Positions 1-8,272 of a stretch of 64,000 bases of DNA are shown piece by piece (position 1 is the first letter of the stretch; every line of letters begins with the position of its first letter). The notes below the pieces were generated by a model, which did not search any database, was not told the origin of the DNA, and saw only the letters and a program-made list of their open reading frames with translations. This DNA is from Anaeromyxobacter soli. GTDB lineage: Bacteria; Myxococcota; Myxococcia; Myxococcales; Anaeromyxobacteraceae. The stretch lies in NCBI RefSeq assembly GCF_022808855.1, contig NZ_JAKZLF010000029.1, forward strand, positions 1 through 64,000, in the 5' to 3' direction. Position numbers and translations under genes: made by a program.

Positions 1-794
1 CGCGCGGCGGCCGCCTGCTCCGCCTCGCCCGCGGCGAGGGCGCGCTGCGCCTCGGCGGTCGCGAGCGCCTCCGCGGCGGCCCGCGCGCTCCCGGCGGCGC
101 CCCGCGCGCCGTCCGCGAGCGGCCGCACCGGGAGCGCCACCACCGACAGGCCGCCGAGCCCGCACGGCTCATCGCCGCAGATGGCGACGTAGGCGGCGGT
201 CTCGGGCGTCCCGGCGAGCGTGCCGTCCATGGCGATGTCCGGCTCGTCCTCGCCGGCGCTCGCGAGCGCGAGCACGTAGCCGACGGTCGCCGACTGCGTG
301 GCGACCTCCACGAGGGCGAACTCGTCCGCGAGCGTCGCGACGAAGGCCTCGTAGGGCGGCGCCTCGGGCGCGGCCGGCTCGCCGCCGAGATCGGCGAGCG
401 CGGTGCCCCCGGCCGCGATCGCGGTCACGAGGCGGCCGCCGGGCGCGAGGAGGCGCCGGAGCGTCGCGACGCGGGCCGGCTCGCGCGCGAGCGCGCTCCC
501 GTCGGCGACGAGCAGGAGGTCGAAGGTGCCGGCCCGCAGCGCCTCCGGCTCGGCGGCGCGAAACTGCACGAACGGGTGGTGCCCGGCCTCGCGCGCGGCG
601 GCGAGCTCCGGCTCGCTCGGCGCGATGGAGAGGACCGCCGCCGCCCCGCGCTCGGCGAGGAACAGCGCGGTCGCGCCGTCGGAGGCCGCCGCCGCGCCGA
701 TCTCCAGCACGCGGCGGCCGGCGAGGAGCGGCTCGATGAAGCTGTAGCGCGCGAGCAGATCGCCCGCGCCGTTGCGCGCGTGAAAGGGGGCCAT
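1..794 (-). CDS. SAM-dependent methyltransferase-like protein (partial)
   Basis: The gene starts at the ATG at 794 on the minus strand and runs off the left edge, so its C-terminus is missing. Residues about 28-40 read VLEIGAAAASDGA, a class I methyltransferase motif I, and further on LLAPGGRLV matches the usual post-motif strand. The visible C-terminal part is rich in Ala and Glu (repeated AEA, AAG, AEQ) and is probably a coiled coil. The substrate cannot be told. It lies downstream of the membrane-protein gene at 939-1721 on the same strand, 144 bases away, and may be co-transcribed. Family assignment is moderately sure; the role is unknown. Confidence 0.7.
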   Translation of the reverse strand, partial: MAPFHARNGAGDLLARYSFIEPLLAGRRVLEIGAAAASDGATALFLAERGAAAVLSIAPSEPELAAAREAGHHPFVQFRAAEPEALRAGTFDLLLVADGSALAREPARVATLRRLLAPGGRLVTAIAAGGTALADLGGEPAAPEAPPYEAFVATLADEFALVEVATQSATVGYVLALASAGEDEPDIAMDGTLAGTPETAAYVAICGDEPCGLGGLSVVALPVRPLADGARGAAGSARAAAEALATAEAQRALAAGEAEQAAAA

Positions 795-894
795 GGCGCG
801 GCGATGTTACCACCCCGGCCCCGGGCGTCCGGCGGCGGGGCCCGCGGCGCTTAGGCGGGCGGCCCGCGGGGAGCGCGGGGGTCGGAGAGGAGCG

Positions 895-910
895 GAGGTG
901 TGCGCACCTC
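895..910. other. perfect hairpin between minus-strand genes
   Basis: GAGGTG and CACCTC form a perfect 6-bp stem around TGCG. It lies just downstream (minus sense) of the stop codon at 939. There is no T-tract, so it could be an RNA 3' end stabiliser or chance. Confidence 0.35.
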
Positions 911-938
911 GGGGCGGCGGCCCCGCCACGGCGCGGAC

Positions 939-1721
939 CTAGCGCTTCTCGCCGCCCGGCTCCCCCGATGGCGGTGCCGGGGTCGGCTCGGGCGCGGTCG
1001 GGGCCGCCTGGGCCGGCGCCCCGGGCTGCGCGGCCGGCTGCGCGCCCTGCCCGCTCTGCTGGGACCGCTGCGCGCTGGCCGCATTCCGGAGCGCGATCGA
1101 GGCGGCGTCGAGCGCGGGCTCGACGTCGTGAAGGAGCGCGCGCGCGTCGTTCGCGCGGGCGGAGCGCGAGGCGCCCGTGTGCCGCAGCTTCTCCGTCGCG
1201 TCGCGCAGCTCGCCGACGGCGCGATCGAGGAGCCGCTGCGCCTCGTAGAACCCGGACTCGGCGCGGAGCGCGGAGAGGTCGTCGCGCTGCGTGGGCGAGA
1301 GGCCCGCGAGCCGCTCGGCGCGGGAGAGGTAGCCGAGGCCGCGCTCGAGCCGCGCCGCGTCGCCGCTCGCGATCTCCTCGCGCGCCCAGCCGGAGAGGAG
1401 ATCGTAGATCCCCTGGTCGAGCAGGCTCCGCTCCTCGAACGCGCGCTCCGCCGGGAGCGGCTTGCCGGGGGGCGCCACGATGGGCTCGTACGCCTGCGCC
1501 TGCGAGGGATCGGCGGTCTTGAAGGTCTGCCGGCCCAAGGGCGCGAGGATGCCGCGCATCACCACGAGGCGCCCGTCGTCCGGGACGAGGTACCAGGTGC
1601 GCGCGTTCCGCTCCGAGACGAGCCACAGGACGAGCGCGAGGAGCCCCAGGATCGCGAGCCACGCGACCGCCGCCCTCGCCCCGCCGCCGCGCCGCGGCGT
1701 CCTCGTCGTGTCGTCCGCCAC
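939..1721 (-). CDS. single-pass membrane protein of unknown function
   Basis: The open frame extends upstream to 1835, but I choose the GTG at 1721 because GGGAGGACACTC places a near-perfect Shine-Dalgarno 6 bases before it. The 260-residue product has a short basic N-terminus, one membrane segment at about residues 17-35 (AWLAILGLLALVLWLVSE), a helical Arg/Glu/Ala-rich domain, and a Pro/Ala/Gln-rich low-complexity tail ending in EKR. I recognise no catalytic motif. It follows hpt on the same strand by about 130 bases. The membrane-anchored helical domain suggests a scaffold or envelope role, but that is a guess. Confidence 0.6.
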   Translation of the reverse strand: MADDTTRTPRRGGGARAAVAWLAILGLLALVLWLVSERNARTWYLVPDDGRLVVMRGILAPLGRQTFKTADPSQAQAYEPIVAPPGKPLPAERAFEERSLLDQGIYDLLSGWAREEIASGDAARLERGLGYLSRAERLAGLSPTQRDDLSALRAESGFYEAQRLLDRAVGELRDATEKLRHTGASRSARANDARALLHDVEPALDAASIALRNAASAQRSQQSGQGAQPAAQPGAPAQAAPTAPEPTPAPPSGEPGGEKR

Positions 1722-1852
1722 GAGTGTCCTCCCGCGCTGCGCGACGGTTCGCGCGCTCGCGATCGCCTTCCGCGCCGCGAACCGCGCCGTCGCTAGAGCC
1801 TCGTGCCGGCGGGCCTCTCGCCCGCGGCCGGTCACGAATGACGACTACCCCT

Positions 1853-2380
1853 TCACACCCGCGGCACGCCCACGAACGGCAGGTTCCGCATCTTGCCGTC
1901 CCAGTCCAGCCCGTAGCCCACCACGAACTCGTCGCCGATCTCGAAGCCGCGGTACTGGATGGGCACCTTCACGACCGCGCGCGACGGCTTCTCGAGGAGC
2001 GCGCACACCTGCACGCTCGCGGGCTTGCGCGTCGCGAGGTTGTCGAGGAGGTACCGCATCGAGAGCCCGGTATCGACGATGTCCTCGACGAGGAGCACGT
2101 CCTTGCCCTCGATCGGCCGGGTGAGATCGCTCGTGATCTGCACGACCCCGGTCGAGCGGGTGCCCTGGTACGAGGAGATGCCGATGAAGTCGATGGAGAT
2201 CGGCAGGTCGATCGCCCGCACCAGGTCGGCGAGGAAGATGAAGCTCCCCTTCAGCACCCCGACCACCACGAGCGAGCGTCCCGCGTGATCGCGCGTGATC
2301 TCGGCGCCGAGCGCCGCGACCCGCGCCTGCAGGTCCGCCTGCGAGATGAGGACGTCGACCTTGCCCGCGCCGCTAGACAT
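1853..2380 (-). CDS. hpt: hypoxanthine phosphoribosyltransferase
   Basis: It salvages hypoxanthine (and usually guanine) by transferring it to PRPP to make IMP or GMP. The 175-residue length is normal for bacterial Hpt. The PRPP-binding loop reads LLVEDIVDTGLS at about residues 96-107. VLKGSFIFLADLVR at about 42-55 is the expected flexible-loop region, and the C-terminal VVGYGLDWDGKMRNLPFVG is typical. The start ATG overlaps the end of the upstream UPRT-like gene by 8 bases (ATGTCTAG), so the two are translationally coupled as a nucleobase-salvage pair. The PRPP they use is made by Prs, encoded 4 kb away. Confidence 0.95.
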   Translation of the reverse strand: MSSGAGKVDVLISQADLQARVAALGAEITRDHAGRSLVVVGVLKGSFIFLADLVRAIDLPISIDFIGISSYQGTRSTGVVQITSDLTRPIEGKDVLLVEDIVDTGLSMRYLLDNLATRKPASVQVCALLEKPSRAVVKVPIQYRGFEIGDEFVVGYGLDWDGKMRNLPFVGVPRV

Positions 2381-3188
2381 AGGCGTTGTTCAGGATCTCC
2401 CCGAAGCCGCCGCCGCCGGGGACGATGTACTGGTGGTCGTCGAGGCCGCGCTCGTCGTCCCAGCGCGTGCCCGGGATCGTCGCGAGGACGTCCGGCGCGG
2501 AGAGGCCGCGGTCCACCCGGATCGCGTAGACGACGACGTCGGGGTGCGCCCGCGTCATCGTGCGGAGGTACTCCGGGGTGACGATGAGGTGGATGTTCAC
2601 GATCCGCCGGGGCCTGCCGGGGACCTTCGTCTTGTAGGTCTGGATGGCGGTCGAGAGCGAGCTGCCCGTCGCGCCCATCGGGTCGGGGAAGAGCAGGAAC
2701 GCCTCGTCGATGTCCCCGCCGATCTTCATGCCCCCGATGCCGGCGCCGACGACCTCCTCGTTCACCCCGAGCATGCGGCTCATGATGATGTGGTCCTGCC
2801 GCACGAGCGAGGGCTCCAGCGTCTCGTTCAGGAGGTCGTAGGCGACCTGCGACGGGAGCGCGCCCGCCCGGGCGATGTTCACCGTCACGGCGCGGACCGC
2901 CCGGTCGATGACCTCGCCCTCGAAGATCCCCTGGGGGGAGGTGTCGATCATGCGCGTCGGGACCGAGACGCGCCGGCGCGGGAACTCGACGTTGAGGACG
3001 GTGCGGATGAGGTCCTCGTAGAGGATGCGCACGAGCCGGCTGATGTCGGGCTGGCGCGTCTCCTTCGCGCAGAGCGTCGCGAGGTGTCCGAGGAGGAACG
3101 GGTTCGCGACGATGTGCACGTTCTCGCCGTAGCGGTGCTCGATCTCGGAGAGCCGGAACGGGACGGTGTCGTAGCTGCGGTCTCGCAC
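2373..3188 (-). CDS. upp: uracil phosphoribosyltransferase-like protein
   Basis: The product is predicted to convert uracil plus PRPP to UMP. The PRPP-binding motif is FPDPMGATGSSL (family form VDPMLATGGS) and the C-terminal uracil-binding end is YIVPGGGGFGEILN (family form YIIPGLGDAGD). At 271 residues it is about 60 longer than typical Upp. The family's PILRAGLG segment is IARAGALP here, so this is a divergent branch and substrate specificity is less certain. I place the start at the GTG at 3188, because no in-frame ATG lies upstream. A TATGCT box at 3202-3197 (minus) ends 8 bases before it. It is divergent from the M32 peptidase gene and overlaps hpt. Confidence 0.75.
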   Translation of the reverse strand: MRDRSYDTVPFRLSEIEHRYGENVHIVANPFLLGHLATLCAKETRQPDISRLVRILYEDLIRTVLNVEFPRRRVSVPTRMIDTSPQGIFEGEVIDRAVRAVTVNIARAGALPSQVAYDLLNETLEPSLVRQDHIIMSRMLGVNEEVVGAGIGGMKIGGDIDEAFLLFPDPMGATGSSLSTAIQTYKTKVPGRPRRIVNIHLIVTPEYLRTMTRAHPDVVVYAIRVDRGLSAPDVLATIPGTRWDDERGLDDHQYIVPGGGGFGEILNNAYV

Positions 3189-3206
3189 GGGCGGGGAGCA
3201 TAATGC

Positions 3207-3235
3207 TTGTCCCCCCGGATTCCTCTGCCTAAATG
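3207..3235 (+). promoter_or_regulatory. sigma-70-type promoter of the M32 peptidase gene
   Basis: TTGTCC (3207-3212), a 17-base spacer, then TAAATG (3230-3235). The ATG at 3243 follows after 7 bases, so a transcript from here would be essentially leaderless. Confidence 0.55.
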
Positions 3236-3242
3236 AGCGGCC

Positions 3243-4802
3243 ATGCCCGAGACCGCCCCCGCCCCGAGGAGCGCCGCGTGGGAGACGCTCGCGGCCGTCA
3301 TGTGCGACGTGCGGGCGCTCGGGGGCGCCGTCTCCCTCCTTCAGTGGGACCAGGAGACGTTCATGCCGGCGAAGGGCGCGGTCGCCCGCGGCGACCAGCT
3401 CGCCGCGGTCCAGGCCGCCCTCCACGAGCGACTCACCCAGCCCCGCGTCGCCGAGGCGCTCGACCTCGCCGAGCGCGAGGCCTCCGGGGATCCCGACCGC
3501 GCCGCCGCCCTCCGCGCGCTCCGCTTCGATCACGAGCGCGCCGCGCGCGTGCCGCAGGACCTCGTCCGCGCGCTCGCGCAGGCCCAGGCGGAAGGCGTCG
3601 ACGCCTGGAAGGCGGCCCGCAACGCGCGCGCCTTCGCCCTCTTCGCCCCGAAGCTCGCCCGGCTCGTCGAGCTCCGGCGCGAGCAGGCCGACGCGCTCAT
3701 GCCCATGCTGGCGCGGAGGCCGGAGGCGCAGCCGGACCCCGGCAAGATCGAACCTTACGACGCGCTCCTCGAGGGCTACGAGCCCGGCATGCGCGTCACC
3801 CGCCTCGAGCCCATCCTCCGCCGGCTCGTCGGGTGGCTCTCGCCGCTCGTCGCGGCGATCGACGCGGCCCCTGCGCCCGAGGACGGGTTCCTCTCCGGCC
3901 GCTTCGACGGCGAGGCCCAGTGGGGCTTCACCCTCGAGCTCCTCGCGGCGCTCGGCTTCGACCCCGCCGCCGGCCGGCAGGATCGCTCGCTCCACCCCTT
4001 CACCCTCGGCCTCGACCCGGGCGACGTGCGCGTCACGACGCGCGTCTACGAGGCGCAGCCGCTCTCCGCGATCTTCTCCACGCTCCACGAGGCCGGCCAC
4101 GGGCTCTACGAGCAGCACCTCCCCGGCGAGCACCGCCGCTCCCTGCTCTGCGCCGCGCCGTCGATGGGGATCCACGAGTCGCAGTCGCGCCTGTGGGAGA
4201 ACCTGGTCGGCCGCTCGCTCCCGTTCTGGCGTGCGTTCCTGCCGCGGCTCGCGGCGCGCTTCCCGCAGCTCGCCGGGGTCGCGCCCGCCGACTTCCACCG
4301 GGCGGTGAACCGCGTCGAGCGCTCGCTCGTGCGCGTCGAGGCGGACGAGGTCACCTACAACCTCCACGTCGCGCTGCGCTTCGAGCTCGAGCTCGGGATG
4401 ATGCGCGGCACGCTCGCGGTGTCGGACCTCCCCGAGGCGTGGGCGGCGCGCTCCGAGGCGCTCCTCGGCGTCCGGCCGCGCGACGACGCGGAGGGGGTGC
4501 TGCAGGACATTCACTGGGCGTGGGGAGACCTCGGCTACTTCCCGACCTACACGCTCGGCAACCTCTACGCCGCGACGCTCTTCGCCGCCGCCGGGCGCGC
4601 GCTCCCCGGGCTCGACGACGCCATCGCCGCGGGCGACCTCGCCCCGCTGCGGCGCTGGCTCGCCGAGAAGGTCTACCGCGTCGGCCGCCGCAAGGACGCC
4701 GAGGACATCGTGCGCGACGCGGCCGGGGTGGGGCTCACCGACGCGGACTTCGAGCGCTACGTGAAGACGAAGTACGGCGCGCTCTACGGCCTCACGCTCT
4801 GA
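3243..4802 (+). CDS. M32 family metallocarboxypeptidase (Taq type)
   Basis: This zinc-dependent carboxypeptidase removes C-terminal residues from peptides in the cytoplasm. The 519-residue length is typical of the family. The zinc motif HEAGH is at residues 282-286, followed by GLYEQ, and the family signature HESQSRLWENLVGRS follows about 25 residues later. There is no signal peptide. The N-terminal segment SLLQWDQETFMP is also characteristic. No Shine-Dalgarno precedes the ATG, which fits the promoter seen only 7 bases upstream. The gene stands alone, about 80 bases before ispE. Confidence 0.93.
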   Translation: MPETAPAPRSAAWETLAAVMCDVRALGGAVSLLQWDQETFMPAKGAVARGDQLAAVQAALHERLTQPRVAEALDLAEREASGDPDRAAALRALRFDHERAARVPQDLVRALAQAQAEGVDAWKAARNARAFALFAPKLARLVELRREQADALMPMLARRPEAQPDPGKIEPYDALLEGYEPGMRVTRLEPILRRLVGWLSPLVAAIDAAPAPEDGFLSGRFDGEAQWGFTLELLAALGFDPAAGRQDRSLHPFTLGLDPGDVRVTTRVYEAQPLSAIFSTLHEAGHGLYEQHLPGEHRRSLLCAAPSMGIHESQSRLWENLVGRSLPFWRAFLPRLAARFPQLAGVAPADFHRAVNRVERSLVRVEADEVTYNLHVALRFELELGMMRGTLAVSDLPEAWAARSEALLGVRPRDDAEGVLQDIHWAWGDLGYFPTYTLGNLYAATLFAAAGRALPGLDDAIAAGDLAPLRRWLAEKVYRVGRRKDAEDIVRDAAGVGLTDADFERYVKTKYGALYGLTL

Positions 4803-4882
4803 CCGGGGTGGCGCCATGCCCTTCGCAGGGCGACGCGCGGGCGGGGCCGCAGGGCGCGCGCCGCCTGTGGTAGGAGCGACGC

Positions 4883-5785
4883 GTGCGCCTCCAGACGATC
4901 GCCCCTGCGAAGGTGAACCTCGTCCTGCGCGTCGGCCCGCCGCGGAAGGACGGCTTCCACGGCATCCGCTCGCTCATGGTCCCGCTCGACCTCGGCGACC
5001 GCGTGGACGTCACGGTGGGCGAACGCGCGGGGCCGGTCACCTGCCGCGTGCCGGGCCGCCCCGAGCTCGACGGCGCCTCGAACCTCGCCGCCCGCGCTGC
5101 GGAGCGCTTCCGCGCGCGCTTCGGGATCGAGCGCGCCGTGGCCATCCGCATCGCGAAGCGAGTCCCGGTCACCGCCGGCCTCGGCGGCGGCTCGTCCGAC
5201 GCGGCCGCGGTGCTCCGCTGCCTCGCGCGCGCGTTCCGGATCCGCGACGCCGGGGCGCTCGCGGCGATCGCGGCGGAGGTCGGCTCCGACGTGCCGTTCT
5301 TCCTCGGCCCCGGCCCGGCGTGGGCCGAGGGCCGCGGCGAGCGGCTCACGCCGGCCGACGTGGCGCCTCAGCACCTCGTGCTCGTCTACCCGACCGCTCC
5401 CGAGCTCGCCATCCGCGCCGGCGACGCCTACCGCTGGCTCGACGCAGCGCGGCACGGCCGCAGCCCCCGGCTCGCGCCACGCTTCGATCGCTTCGATCCG
5501 TCCCGCGCGGGGAACGATCTCGAGCCGCCCTGTCTCGCGGAGCGGCCGCCCCTGAAGACGCTCTTGGGGCTGCTTGTGGGTCGCGGCGCGACGGCCGCTA
5601 TAATGTCCGGAAGCGGGCCCACCGTGTTCGGGCTTTTTCCCAGCAAGAACGCGGCGGCGCGAGCGGCGCGGACGATCGCGGAGGAGATCGTCGAGCGGGA
5701 CGTGAGGGTCCTCGCCGCGAGGACGGTGCGACGGCATCCGGGGGTTACGCCATGGAGATCACCGAGGTCCGCGTCTTCCCCGTGA
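4883..5785 (+). CDS. ispE: 4-diphosphocytidyl-2-C-methyl-D-erythritol kinase
   Basis: IspE phosphorylates CDP-methylerythritol with ATP in the non-mevalonate (MEP) isoprenoid pathway. The N-terminal APAKVNLVLRVG and the GHMP-kinase glycine-rich loop PVTAGLGGGSSDAAAV (about residues 95-110) are diagnostic. The C-terminal MSGSGPTVFGLF is GHMP motif 3. It starts at a GTG preceded by GGAG. The 3' end overlaps the start of spoVG by 34 bases in another frame, so the two are almost certainly co-transcribed. At 300 residues the length is normal. Confidence 0.95.
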   Translation: MRLQTIAPAKVNLVLRVGPPRKDGFHGIRSLMVPLDLGDRVDVTVGERAGPVTCRVPGRPELDGASNLAARAAERFRARFGIERAVAIRIAKRVPVTAGLGGGSSDAAAVLRCLARAFRIRDAGALAAIAAEVGSDVPFFLGPGPAWAEGRGERLTPADVAPQHLVLVYPTAPELAIRAGDAYRWLDAARHGRSPRLAPRFDRFDPSRAGNDLEPPCLAERPPLKTLLGLLVGRGATAAIMSGSGPTVFGLFPSKNAAARAARTIAEEIVERDVRVLAARTVRRHPGVTPWRSPRSASSP

Positions 5786-6051
5786 ACGAAGAGAAGCTGA
5801 AGGCGTACGTCACGATCACCCTCGACGACTGCTTCGTCATCCGCGACCTCAAGGTGATCAACGGCAACACCGGCCTCTTCATCGCGATGCCGGCGAAGCG
5901 CCGCAAGGACGGCACGTTCAAGGACATTGCCCACCCGCTCAACACCGAGACGCGGGAGCGGATGGAGCGGACGATCCTCGCCCAGTACGAGCGCGAGGTG
6001 CACAAGGGGGCGGCTCCCCGCCCGACCGGCACCGATCCGCACGACGCCTGA
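5752..6051 (+). CDS. spoVG: SpoVG family RNA-binding regulator
   Basis: This 99-residue protein has the characteristic SpoVG start MEITEVRVFPVNEEKLKAY, then FVIRDLKVI and FIAMPAKRRKDGTFKDIAHP. In other bacteria SpoVG binds RNA or DNA and acts as a pleiotropic regulator; the name comes from Bacillus sporulation, and no sporulation role should be assumed here. It begins inside the end of ispE with a 34-base overlap, implying translational coupling. It precedes the prs promoter region. Confidence 0.95.
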   Translation: MEITEVRVFPVNEEKLKAYVTITLDDCFVIRDLKVINGNTGLFIAMPAKRRKDGTFKDIAHPLNTETRERMERTILAQYEREVHKGAAPRPTGTDPHDA

Positions 6052-6093
6052 CGCGGCGCCGGTCTCGCTTTTCCGCTCCGGCGCGCTTGCCCG

Positions 6094-6122
6094 TTGGGTC
6101 CGTCCGACGGTTCCGGTATATG
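6094..6122 (+). promoter_or_regulatory. candidate promoter of prs
   Basis: TTGGGT (6094-6099), a 17-base spacer and TATATG (6117-6122) resemble a sigma-70 promoter. Transcription from about 6129 would give a leader of roughly 64 bases that begins with the hairpin at 6132-6159. Confidence 0.5.
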
Positions 6123-6131
6123 TGGCGCCGC

Positions 6132-6159
6132 CGACGGCCTCCCCTCCCCGGGGCCGTCG
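6132..6159 (+). other. hairpin in the prs leader
   Basis: CGACGGCC and GGCCGTCG form a perfect 8-bp stem around a 12-base loop, followed by TCTGTTCTT. It could be a weak terminator of the ispE-spoVG transcript or a 5' leader structure of prs. The T-tract is poor, so the role is open. Confidence 0.4.
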
Positions 6160-6192
6160 TCTGTTCTTCGCGGGATCACGCCGGAGCGCGCG

Positions 6193-7158
6193 ATGCAATT
6201 CCTTGGAAATCGGCCCGACTACCGGGTCTTCTCGGGCAACTCGAACCGGAAGCTCGCCGAGGCGATCTGCAAGGAGCTCGGCCGGCCCCTCGGCCACGCG
6301 ACGGTCGGGCGCTTCTCCGACGGCGAGATCCAGGTCGAGATCGGCGAGAACGTCCGCGGGCTCGACACGTTCGTCGTCCAGTCCACCTCCCCGGACGCGA
6401 ACACGAACGCGATGGAGCTCCTCATCATGATGGACGCGCTGAAGCGCGCGTCCGCGGGCTCCATCACCGCCGTCATGCCCTACTACGGCTACGCGCGGCA
6501 GGACCGGAAGGTCGCCTCGCGCTCGCCCATCACCGCGAAGCTCGTCGCGGACCTCCTCGTGGCGGCGGGCGCGACGCGCGTCGTCTCGATGGACATGCAC
6601 GCCGGCCAGATCCAGGGCTTCTTCAACGTGCCGTTCGACCACCTCTACGCCGCGCCCGTGCTCGTCGAGCACATGCGCAAGCGCTTCGACGGCGACACCC
6701 AGAACGTGGTGGTCGTCTCGCCGGACGCCGGCGGCGTGGAGCGCGCCCGCGCCTACGCGAAGCGGCTCGGGTCCACCCTCGGCATCATCGACAAGCGGCG
6801 CACGAAGCCGAACGTCGCCGAGATCATGAACGTCATCGGCGAGGTGCAGGGGAAGATCGCCGTGCTCCTCGACGACATGATCGACACCGCCGGCACGCTC
6901 ACCCAGGCGGCGAACGCGCTCATGGACAAGGGCGCGCTCAAGGTCTACGCGTACGCGACGCACGCGGTGCTCTCCGGCCCGGCCGTCGAGCGGATCGTGA
7001 AGAGCCCGATCGAGGAGGTCGTGGTGACCGACACGATCACCCTCCGCCCGGAGGCCGAGGCGTGCCGGAAGATCCGCGCGCTCTCGGTCGCGGGGCTCCT
7101 CGCCGAGGCCATGCGCCGGATCCACTCGGCCGACTCGCTGTCGAGTTTGTTTGTCTAA
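6193..7158 (+). CDS. prs: ribose-phosphate pyrophosphokinase (PRPP synthase)
   Basis: Prs makes PRPP from ribose 5-phosphate and ATP for purine, pyrimidine, His, Trp and NAD synthesis. I start it at the ATG at 6193 ([18 protein letters not shown]), giving 321 residues; an earlier in-frame start at 6094 would add a non-conserved leader. Diagnostic motifs are [12 protein letters not shown], the catalytic flexible region [21 protein letters not shown], and the PRPP loop [13 protein letters not shown]. It supplies PRPP to the hpt/UPRT pair in the same window. A palindrome sits directly after the stop codon. Confidence 0.97.
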   Translation: MQFLGNRPDYRVFSGNSNRKLAEAICKELGRPLGHATVGRFSDGEIQVEIGENVRGLDTFVVQSTSPDANTNAMELLIMMDALKRASAGSITAVMPYYGYARQDRKVASRSPITAKLVADLLVAAGATRVVSMDMHAGQIQGFFNVPFDHLYAAPVLVEHMRKRFDGDTQNVVVVSPDAGGVERARAYAKRLGSTLGIIDKRRTKPNVAEIMNVIGEVQGKIAVLLDDMIDTAGTLTQAANALMDKGALKVYAYATHAVLSGPAVERIVKSPIEEVVVTDTITLRPEAEACRKIRALSVAGLLAEAMRRIHSADSLSSLFV

Positions 7159-7177
7159 GCGGGGGCTGCGCCCCCGC
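7159..7177. repeat. palindrome GGGGGC-TGC-GCCCCC abutting the prs stop
   Basis: GCGGGGGC and GCCCCCGC pair perfectly (8 bp) around TGC, starting on the base after the prs stop. A near copy sits directly after the helicase gene stop at 40845-40862. It may act in 3' end formation; there is no T-tract. Confidence 0.6.
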
Positions 7178-7401
7178 CCCCTGGCTTCTTGCCGGGGGAC
7201 ACCCACGACGCGTCCCCCGGACCCCGGCTCGCTCCGGCGCAGCCTCATTCCGGCTGCGCCTGCGCTCGTAGAAGGTCGCCGAGCGCGCCCGCTTGGCGGG
7301 TGCGCGCTGGTTCCCCGCCGGAGGGGCTTCGCCCCTCCCACGGCGAGAGGTCGGTCGTGACCGCTCGGCGGGGCCCCCGACGGTAAACCGCCCCGAACCT
7401 C
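7178..7401. repeat. non-coding palindrome mosaic between prs and the rplY promoter
   Basis: I see no gene in this stretch. It holds further perfect inverted repeats: CCGGGGGAC/GTCCCCCGG (7192-7200 and 7212-7220), GGCGCAGCC/GGCTGCGCC (7236-7244 and 7252-7260), and GGAGGGGC/GCCCCTCC (7320-7327 and 7331-7338). An imperfect one with AGCGCGC/GCGCGCT arms lies at 7282-7308. With the palindrome at 7159 this makes five hairpins in about 180 bases. Confidence 0.55.
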
Positions 7402-7430
7402 TTGACTCGCCGCGGGGTTTCCGGTAATCA
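7402..7430 (+). promoter_or_regulatory. strong sigma-70-type promoter of the rplY-pth unit
   Basis: TTGACT (7402-7407), a 17-base spacer and TAATCA (7425-7430) make the best match to the housekeeping consensus in this part of the window. The leader to the rplY ATG would be about 120 bases and ends in a normal Shine-Dalgarno (GGGAGGAC). Confidence 0.7.
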
Positions 7431-7512
7431 CCCGCGCTCCCGTGGCTCCCGGAAGGTCGGGGGCCCTCACACCACCCAGGGCCGGCACGCTCATCCGGCG
7501 GCCCCTCGCGCT

Positions 7513-7532
7513 CCGCTCCTCGATCGGAGCGG
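7513..7532 (+). other. hairpin in the rplY leader
   Basis: CCGCTCC and GGAGCGG form a 7-bp stem around TCGATC, ending about 14 bases before the rplY Shine-Dalgarno. It is a candidate for autogenous control of L25 or simple mRNA structure. Confidence 0.35.
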
Positions 7533-7556
7533 CCCGAGTCCATTGGGAGGACGAGA

Positions 7557-8264
7557 ATGGCCGACATCATCGTCAACGCGCAGCGCCGCGAGGGCAAGGG
7601 CAAGGGTCCCGCCCGCAGGCTGCGTCAGCAGGGCCTCATCCCCGCGGTCGTCTATGGCCGCAAGCAGGAGCCGACCCACCTCGCGGTGGATCCCAGCGCG
7701 CTCCTCAAGGCGATCGAGACCCCTCACAAGTTCAACACCCTCCTCACCCTGAAGCTGGACGGCAGCGACAAGCACGTCCTCTTCAAGGACTGGGCGGTCG
7801 ATCCCGTCTCGCGGAAGCTCGAGCACGCCGACTTCCTCGAGGTGAGCCTCGAGGAGCCGGTGAAGGTCGACGTGCCGGTCGTCACGACCGGCCGCGCGGC
7901 CGGCCAGGCGGAGGGCGGCATCCTCTCGCTCGCGACGCACGAGATCGTGCTCGAGGCGCTCCCGGCGAAGATCCCGGTGCGGATCGAGGTCGACGTCACG
8001 AACCTCAAGATCGGCGCCTCGATCCACGTCTCGGAGCTGACTCCGCCCGAGGGGTGCAAGTTCAAGTTCACGACCGACTACGTGATCGCGTTCGTCGCCG
8101 TGCCGGAGAAGGAGGAGGTCGTCGCCCCGGTGGCGGCCGCCGTTCCGGGCGCGGCTCCGGCCGAGGGCGCTGCCGCCCCGGCGGGCGCGGCCCCCGCGGC
8201 TGCGGGCGCCGCCGCTCCTGCGGCCGAGGGCAAGAAGCCCGAGGCCAAGGGCGCGAAGAAGTAG
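7557..8264 (+). CDS. rplY: 50S ribosomal protein L25/general stress protein Ctc
   Basis: L25 binds 5S rRNA in the large subunit. This is the long CTC/TL5 form: an N-terminal L25 domain (about residues 1-95, with [20 protein letters not shown] and VVYGRK), then a C-terminal beta domain (about 96-185), then an Ala/Pro/Gly-rich tail ending in KGAKK. At 235 residues it is much longer than E. coli L25 (94) and similar to other CTC-type proteins. It starts with a good Shine-Dalgarno and is followed after 8 bases by pth, a common pairing. Confidence 0.95.
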   Translation: MADIIVNAQRREGKGKGPARRLRQQGLIPAVVYGRKQEPTHLAVDPSALLKAIETPHKFNTLLTLKLDGSDKHVLFKDWAVDPVSRKLEHADFLEVSLEEPVKVDVPVVTTGRAAGQAEGGILSLATHEIVLEALPAKIPVRIEVDVTNLKIGASIHVSELTPPEGCKFKFTTDYVIAFVAVPEKEEVVAPVAAAVPGAAPAEGAAAPAGAAPAAAGAAAPAAEGKKPEAKGAKK

Positions 8265-8272
8265 GCACGCCC

